Source of the DNA: an uncultured Opitutales bacterium
Lineage (GTDB): Bacteria > Verrucomicrobiota > Verrucomicrobiia > Opitutales > UBA953
Direction of reading: 5' to 3'
Assembly: GCA_934675585.1 (NCBI GenBank)
Contig: CAKUQY010000001.1
Coordinates: 102,670-166,669 of the forward strand
DNA: 64,000 bases
Shown here in pieces: positions 60,569 to 64,000 of this stretch. The notes beneath the pieces were generated by a model. That model ran no database searches. It was not told the origin of the DNA and saw only the letters and a list, made by a program, of their open reading frames with translations. The stretch's first letter is position 1. Every line of letters starts with the position of its first letter. A program made the position numbers and the translations under genes.

Positions 60569-61336
60569 TCAACGAAAATCGTTTTCAATTATTTCTCTAA
60601 AATTGAAATCAATCCGAATTTTTGCTTGAAATATCAGTTTTTTTACTTTATAGCAACACGTTTTTGAATCTTGTTCATAAGCACAATAAAAACTACCTTT
60701 CCAATCATACTCGACATCACCAACATATCGTTTCCCAAATGGGGTTTCTGTATTAATAAATATTAACCGTCCTTCATTCACAACAATTTTACCAAGACTA
60801 TCAAATTTAATAATCCCACTATTTCCGCAAAAACAATACAAATTCAGTCCGTCCATTTCTTCAATTGGGTCGCGGGAGAGCCAGCGACCGAGGGAGGGAA
60901 CGTAATGGCGGTAGTTGTAGTAAACGAGGTTGAGCTCGCTATCGTAAAATTCGCTGCTCCATTGGAAGTTTTGCTCGAAATTGCCAACGGATGAAACGTT
61001 CCCGAATGGCGAGTAAGAATAAGTTGTTTTAATGTAGCCATCACTTCCAAAAACTTCACAAACGTTTTTCGTCAGATCGACCGTCGGGAAATAAACGTTG
61101 TCGCCGACGATTGAAATCGCGAGCGGACGCGTCGCCGTTTCCTCCGTCGGATCCCAGTAAATCACGCGTTTGAGCGCAGGTTCTTGCGTTCCCGCGACCG
61201 TCACTTTTTTCTCGAAACGCCGCCCGAGCGAATCGTAGCCGCACTCGACCACGGTTTGCGTTCCCGCATTTTCAAAACGTACCGGGCGGTTTTCGCCGTT
61301 GCAGGAAATGCTCCACGTTCCCGTAGCGGTTTTCAC
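60569..61336 (-). CDS. Orphan RHS tip cassette on the minus strand
   Basis: 255 residues from GTG 61336. RHS homology starts at about 61350 directly at a CGTTCCCG word (HGNATLVKTATGTW) and runs to DPIEEMDGLNLYCFCGNS. A short ~75-residue C-terminal domain follows (GKIVVNEGRLIFINTETPFG, then FYCAYEQDSKTCCYKVKKLI), with no recognised motif. No promoter and no immunity gene of normal size follow; a decayed cassette is likely. Confidence 0.65.
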   Translation of the reverse strand: MKTATGTWSISCNGENRPVRFENAGTQTVVECGYDSLGRRFEKKVTVAGTQEPALKRVIYWDPTEETATRPLAISIVGDNVYFPTVDLTKNVCEVFGSDGYIKTTYSYSPFGNVSSVGNFEQNFQWSSEFYDSELNLVYYNYRHYVPSLGRWLSRDPIEEMDGLNLYCFCGNSGIIKFDSLGKIVVNEGRLIFINTETPFGKRYVGDVEYDWKGSFYCAYEQDSKTCCYKVKKLIFQAKIRIDFNFREIIENDFR

Positions 61337-61485
61337 TAACGTCGCGTTCCCGTGCGTTCGTAGGCGGAGGCGTTCGCGCAGAACTCGCCCAGCTTCGCGA
61401 TTTCGGGCGCGCCGAGCGCGAGCGTGTAGTGCGCGATTTTTTTGCGTTCTTCGGGAACGCCTGCAGATGTCTTCGTCTTCGCCAT
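61336..61485 (-). CDS. Short ORF or gene scrap upstream of the RHS tip (49 aa)
   Basis: From ATG 61485 the frame reads MAKTKTSAGVPEERKKIAHY, then TLALGAPEIAKLGEFCANAS, and stops exactly where the RHS tip frame opens. It looks like genuine protein sequence but I do not recognise it. Between 61486 and 61594 nothing convincing is seen. It may be the end of a gene into which the RHS tip recombined at the GGGAACG word in its last codons (YERTGTRR). Confidence 0.3.
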   Translation of the reverse strand: MAKTKTSAGVPEERKKIAHYTLALGAPEIAKLGEFCANASAYERTGTRR

Positions 61486-61594
61486 AAAACGGGCGAAAGT
61501 TTATGCCGTTCCCGTGCGGGAAGACAAGCCGGGAAGTGCTCCTCGGGAATGGTCAAGCTTTCAGAAAATCTCGGGCGTTCCCGCGGGAATGCGC

Positions 61595-62026
61595 TCATTT
61601 CCTACTGCATGCGTTGTCTTTAAGATAATCGTCGTAGCTGACAAATCGCGCGTCTTTTTCTGACATCGCGGCTTTGTAACCCGGGAATATTTCATGATTT
61701 TCCGGAGGGAACAAATCGGGATAATATCGACGAAGAATCGGAACATTTTTCCGGCGAATGTCCACTCTACATGAAAATTGTTTGGAAGAAGTATTTCTCT
61801 CGTAAAAGATTACCGTCCACCAATCCGGATTTTCCATGCGCGCAATACGTTCCCATACATGTTTCGGAAGCATCAACCATGATGACAACGGAGCTTCAGT
61901 ATAGACTACAATGTCGCTGGAGGTGTCGATCTCGCGGACGGCAATCTGTTCAACGGTCTCTATGAGCATTGCCTCTTCATCTGTTGTTTTCCAAACTTCC
62001 GTAACGGCGTCCGCAGGATAAAACAT
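61595..62026 (-). CDS. Hypothetical protein, putative immunity component (143 aa)
   Basis: From ATG 62026: MFYPADAVTEVWKTTDEEAM, then WWTVIFYERNTSSKQF and a basic C-terminal half ending DDYLKDNACSRK. It begins two bases after the stop of the 64-aa gene upstream. The same frame is open further upstream (to TTG 62074), so the two frames may once have been a single gene split by a frameshift. It contains no close match that I can name. Confidence 0.45.
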   Translation of the reverse strand: MFYPADAVTEVWKTTDEEAMLIETVEQIAVREIDTSSDIVVYTEAPLSSWLMLPKHVWERIARMENPDWWTVIFYERNTSSKQFSCRVDIRRKNVPILRRYYPDLFPPENHEIFPGYKAAMSEKDARFVSYDDYLKDNACSRK

Positions 62027-62028
62027 CC

Positions 62029-62223
62029 CTAGGCCAAGCCGCCCGGAGTAATCGCTTTCTCGAGCTGAACACAAAATCCGCGTTTTGTCTGAAGATATTG
62101 GCGTTGCGCTTCTTCTGCGCTCAAAACCGCCTCAATGTAGCCGATTCTCAGCCCATCATCCAACCAAACTTGGTCGCCGACCTGCATTTCATCGCCGTTG
62201 AAATAGAAAATTTTCTCACTCAT
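62029..62223 (-). CDS. Small immunity-type protein (64 aa)
   Basis: MSEKIFYFNGDEMQVGDQVW, then LDDGLRIGYIEAVLSAEEAQ and GFCVQLEKAITPGGLA. The F-x-G-x-E/D-x-x-x-GD-x-V pattern with a following strand-turn-strand resembles small SH3-like immunity proteins seen beside RHS toxins. It lies seven bases after the 68-aa gene. The C-terminus may be truncated by a frameshift (see the following gene). Confidence 0.5.
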   Translation of the reverse strand: MSEKIFYFNGDEMQVGDQVWLDDGLRIGYIEAVLSAEEAQRQYLQTKRGFCVQLEKAITPGGLA

Positions 62224-62230
62224 ATGCGAA

Positions 62231-62437
62231 TTACTCCTCCGCCAAGGCTCGCCCCCTAACTATAGACGGAGGCCCTCCGGGAATTGCTCCGCGAACAGGA
62301 ATTAACGTACCATCAACCTGATAACTGTAATTCCAATAGCATTCACAAGATTGAGGATTGCCCTCTACGTATGGATGTTGATTCATCTTCCAATATTTCA
62401 CGTGATCAATTTCGCCCACCATACCTTTGACAGCCAT
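62231..62437 (-). CDS. Small hypothetical protein in the minus-strand RHS cluster (68 aa)
   Basis: MAVKGMVGEIDHVKYWKMNQ, then CECYWNYSYQVDGTLIPVRG and PGGPPSIVRGRALAEE. On the minus strand GGAAGGA lies ~9 bases before the ATG, a good ribosome-binding site, so it is likely expressed. It could be a small toxin or effector paired with the immunity-type gene that follows. No family recognised. Confidence 0.45.
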   Translation of the reverse strand: MAVKGMVGEIDHVKYWKMNQHPYVEGNPQSCECYWNYSYQVDGTLIPVRGAIPGGPPSIVRGRALAEE

Positions 62438-62503
62438 TTGCTTTTATCCTTCCTATGTTTTTTTTCTAAATCGGAGGAGAGTCCGGTATTTACAGATGTC
62501 TTA

Positions 62504-62920
62504 CTAACGCTTCACTATTTTTAATAGCATAAGCATGAAAATGGTAAAAAAAGCATTTAATACGGTGCAACATATGAAATGAAGTATCGGAAGTGGTGTC
62601 ATTCCTAATCCGTAAATCCAATATATTTCTTCAATTCCGATGCCTACAAATAATAAAGAAAAAATTAGTAGGAATGGCTCATGTCGTCTGCAATGCCTTA
62701 AAAACAAAGTCCAGCAGCATCCTTCTAAAAAAGAAGTCGGTAAGATGACGGGAAGCAAAAACATAGCCGGAATAACAGGAAAAAACCAAAAGAACTCCGC
62801 GTCATTTATTCCATTCTCGATGATCGAAACATAGAACGATGTAGTTCTAAATGAAAAATCTACGCATAAAAAAGCTCCGAATTGCAATAAAATGAAACGT
62901 GCCGCCTTGTTTACAGTCAT
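62504..62920 (-). CDS. Putative multi-pass membrane immunity protein
   Basis: A 138-residue protein with about four hydrophobic segments (FFWFFPVIPAMFLLPVILPT; PFLLIFSLLFVGIGIEEIYW; LNAFFTIFMLMLLKIV). Its start overlaps the RHS stop by four bases. Membrane location suggests protection against a membrane or periplasmic activity. No family recognised. Confidence 0.55.
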   Translation of the reverse strand: MTVNKAARFILLQFGAFLCVDFSFRTTSFYVSIIENGINDAEFFWFFPVIPAMFLLPVILPTSFLEGCCWTLFLRHCRRHEPFLLIFSLLFVGIGIEEIYWIYGLGMTPLPILHFICCTVLNAFFTIFMLMLLKIVKR

Positions 62921-64000
62921 ACTTCCCCTTTTTGCTGATCATGTCCACTTTCACTGAAGTTGTTTTTAAACCAATCGGGAAGAAGCATTTTCCACCCTAC
63001 ACTTGGACCTCCTGGCGGAAGCCATTTATAAGGAATAAATCTACATTGAACATAGCACTTGACATGTGCATCAAGACGTGCAGAATTTCGGACACTACAG
63101 GTTTGATTTTTATTTGTAATTAGCTTTTCCATTTCTGTTAAGCACTTTGCTACACATAAAACGCTCTCTGCATTTATTGCATTCGCGTATAGCTTGACAA
63201 ACCCGATACAAACGTCACGCGCCTTACTTGGATAAGGATCCTCAATCAACTTGCCGTTTTCGCAACATGTTCCTCCTTGTTCATATCCATTACAAATGGA
63301 AATTCCTTCGTTTATAATTTTATTCTCATATATTTTCCAGGATTCTGGTCGAGGTCCCCAAACTTCGCTTCCTGGGGCAAACATATAGGAGCCTGTAATG
63401 TCTATTTGTTGGACAACGTTGTTCTCTATGAATGTGTACAAGTTCAATCCTCCTTCCTCTTCAATCGGGTCTCTGCTAAGCCAACGACCGTCAGTAGGGG
63501 AGTAGTGGCGGTAGTTGTAGTAGACGAGGTCGAGTTCGGAATCGCAGATTTCCGATGACCATTGGAGCGGATTTGCGGGAACGGCGGAGCCGGAGGGCGT
63601 TCCCGCAGACACGTTCCCGAACGGTGCGTAGTCGTAGGTCGCGGCGACGTTCCCGTAAAAGTCTACGAGCTCGCAGACGTTTTTCGTCAGATCGACCGTC
63701 GGAAAATACACATTATCGCCGACGATTGAAATCGCGAGTGGACGCGTCGCCGTTTCCTCCGTCGGATCCCAGTAAATCACGCGTTTCAGCGTGGGCGTTT
63801 GCGTTCCCGCGACGTCGAACGCCGCGATTTGCAGATATCCGCGATAGGCGTAGCGTTCGTGCGAAACGAGCGTTCCCGCGACGGACACTTTTTTTCTCGA
63901 AGCGCCGCCCGAGCGAATCATATCCGCACTCGACCACGGTCTGCGTTCCCGCATTTTCAAAACGCACCGGACGGTTTTCGCCGTTGCAGGAAACGCTCCA
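62917..64000 (-). pseudogene. RHS gene, C-terminal part, with a frameshift (cut by window edge)
   Basis: The minus-strand frame is open at the right edge (NGENRPVRFENAGTQTVVEC) and continues to a poly-A/T run at 63889-63895. There the sequence has seven T (plus strand) where the sister tip at 61205-61210 has six, which shifts the frame. RHS homology then continues in the next frame to DPIEEEGGLNLYTFIENN. A ~155-residue C-terminal domain with eight or more cysteines follows (GGTCCENGKLIEDPYP, SARLDAHVKCYVQCRF). It is either a disrupted gene, a phase-variable tract or a sequencing slip. The immunity gene overlaps its stop. Confidence 0.65.

Overview
The window is a chromosomal segment of a Gram-negative-type bacterium with moderate GC. 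It carries MraY and SecG, an outer-membrane beta-barrel candidate, lipoproteins and RHS proteins. Three features suggest the PVC superphylum, most likely Verrucomicrobiota: an over-long GreA-domain protein, an ABC/GldG/DUF4340 block, and a small Cys-Gly conserved protein of a type I associate with Planctomycetes and Verrucomicrobia. That assignment is inference from gene content; no rRNA gene is present. Ferrous-iron uptake genes and two iron-containing alcohol dehydrogenases fit an anaerobic or host-associated life style.

The most striking property is a hyper-abundant short word, GCGGGAACG (core GGGAACG, complement CGTTCCC). It occurs in both orientations, in genes and between them; I count 13 core copies in the first 2.1 kb. 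Inside genes it is read as Val-Pro-Ala, Ala-Gly-Thr, Arg-Glu-Arg or Gly-Asn. Inverted pairs form terminator hairpins. It is almost absent from the variable toxin and immunity modules of the RHS loci. This resembles a DNA-uptake-type or genome-architecture word.

Layout. 1-6.2 kb: mutS end, tlyA, an RluA-type pseudouridine synthase, then nusA-infB behind a structured leader. 6.3-14.1 kb: valS, mraY, a decayed nucleoside permease, secG, pgi, a coiled-coil membrane protein and a small lipoprotein. 14.2-19.2 kb: iron-containing alcohol dehydrogenase, then an outer-membrane protein-feoA-feoB-Cys-rich protein cluster behind two palindromic operators exactly 30 bp apart. 19.4-29.5 kb: CorC/CNNM-like protein, DUF4143 ATPase, a TPR-like membrane protein, a GxxExxY protein inside inverted repeats, and a four-gene ABC/GldG/DUF4340 operon. 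29.6-35.5 kb (minus): ribB operon with an M23 peptidase and a STAS protein, then the GreA-domain protein. 35.7-43.8 kb: sigma-54 activator, then a 2.45-kb segment bounded by 67-bp perfect inverted repeats next to tRNA-Arg(CCU), alaS and an exported protein.

44.0-57.4 kb is an RHS polymorphic-toxin locus. One full-length RHS gene with its own promoter is followed by four promoterless, truncated RHS tip cassettes. Each tip carries a different C-terminal domain and is followed by a small, often overlapping, putative immunity gene. Two of the tips end in phospholipase A2-like domains. A second RHS cluster lies on the minus strand from 60.5 kb to the right edge. Between the two sits a housekeeping block of rsmI, hisA and a second iron-containing alcohol dehydrogenase. 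Several genes have a -10 element 5-10 nt before the start codon, so leaderless or near-leaderless mRNAs appear common here.
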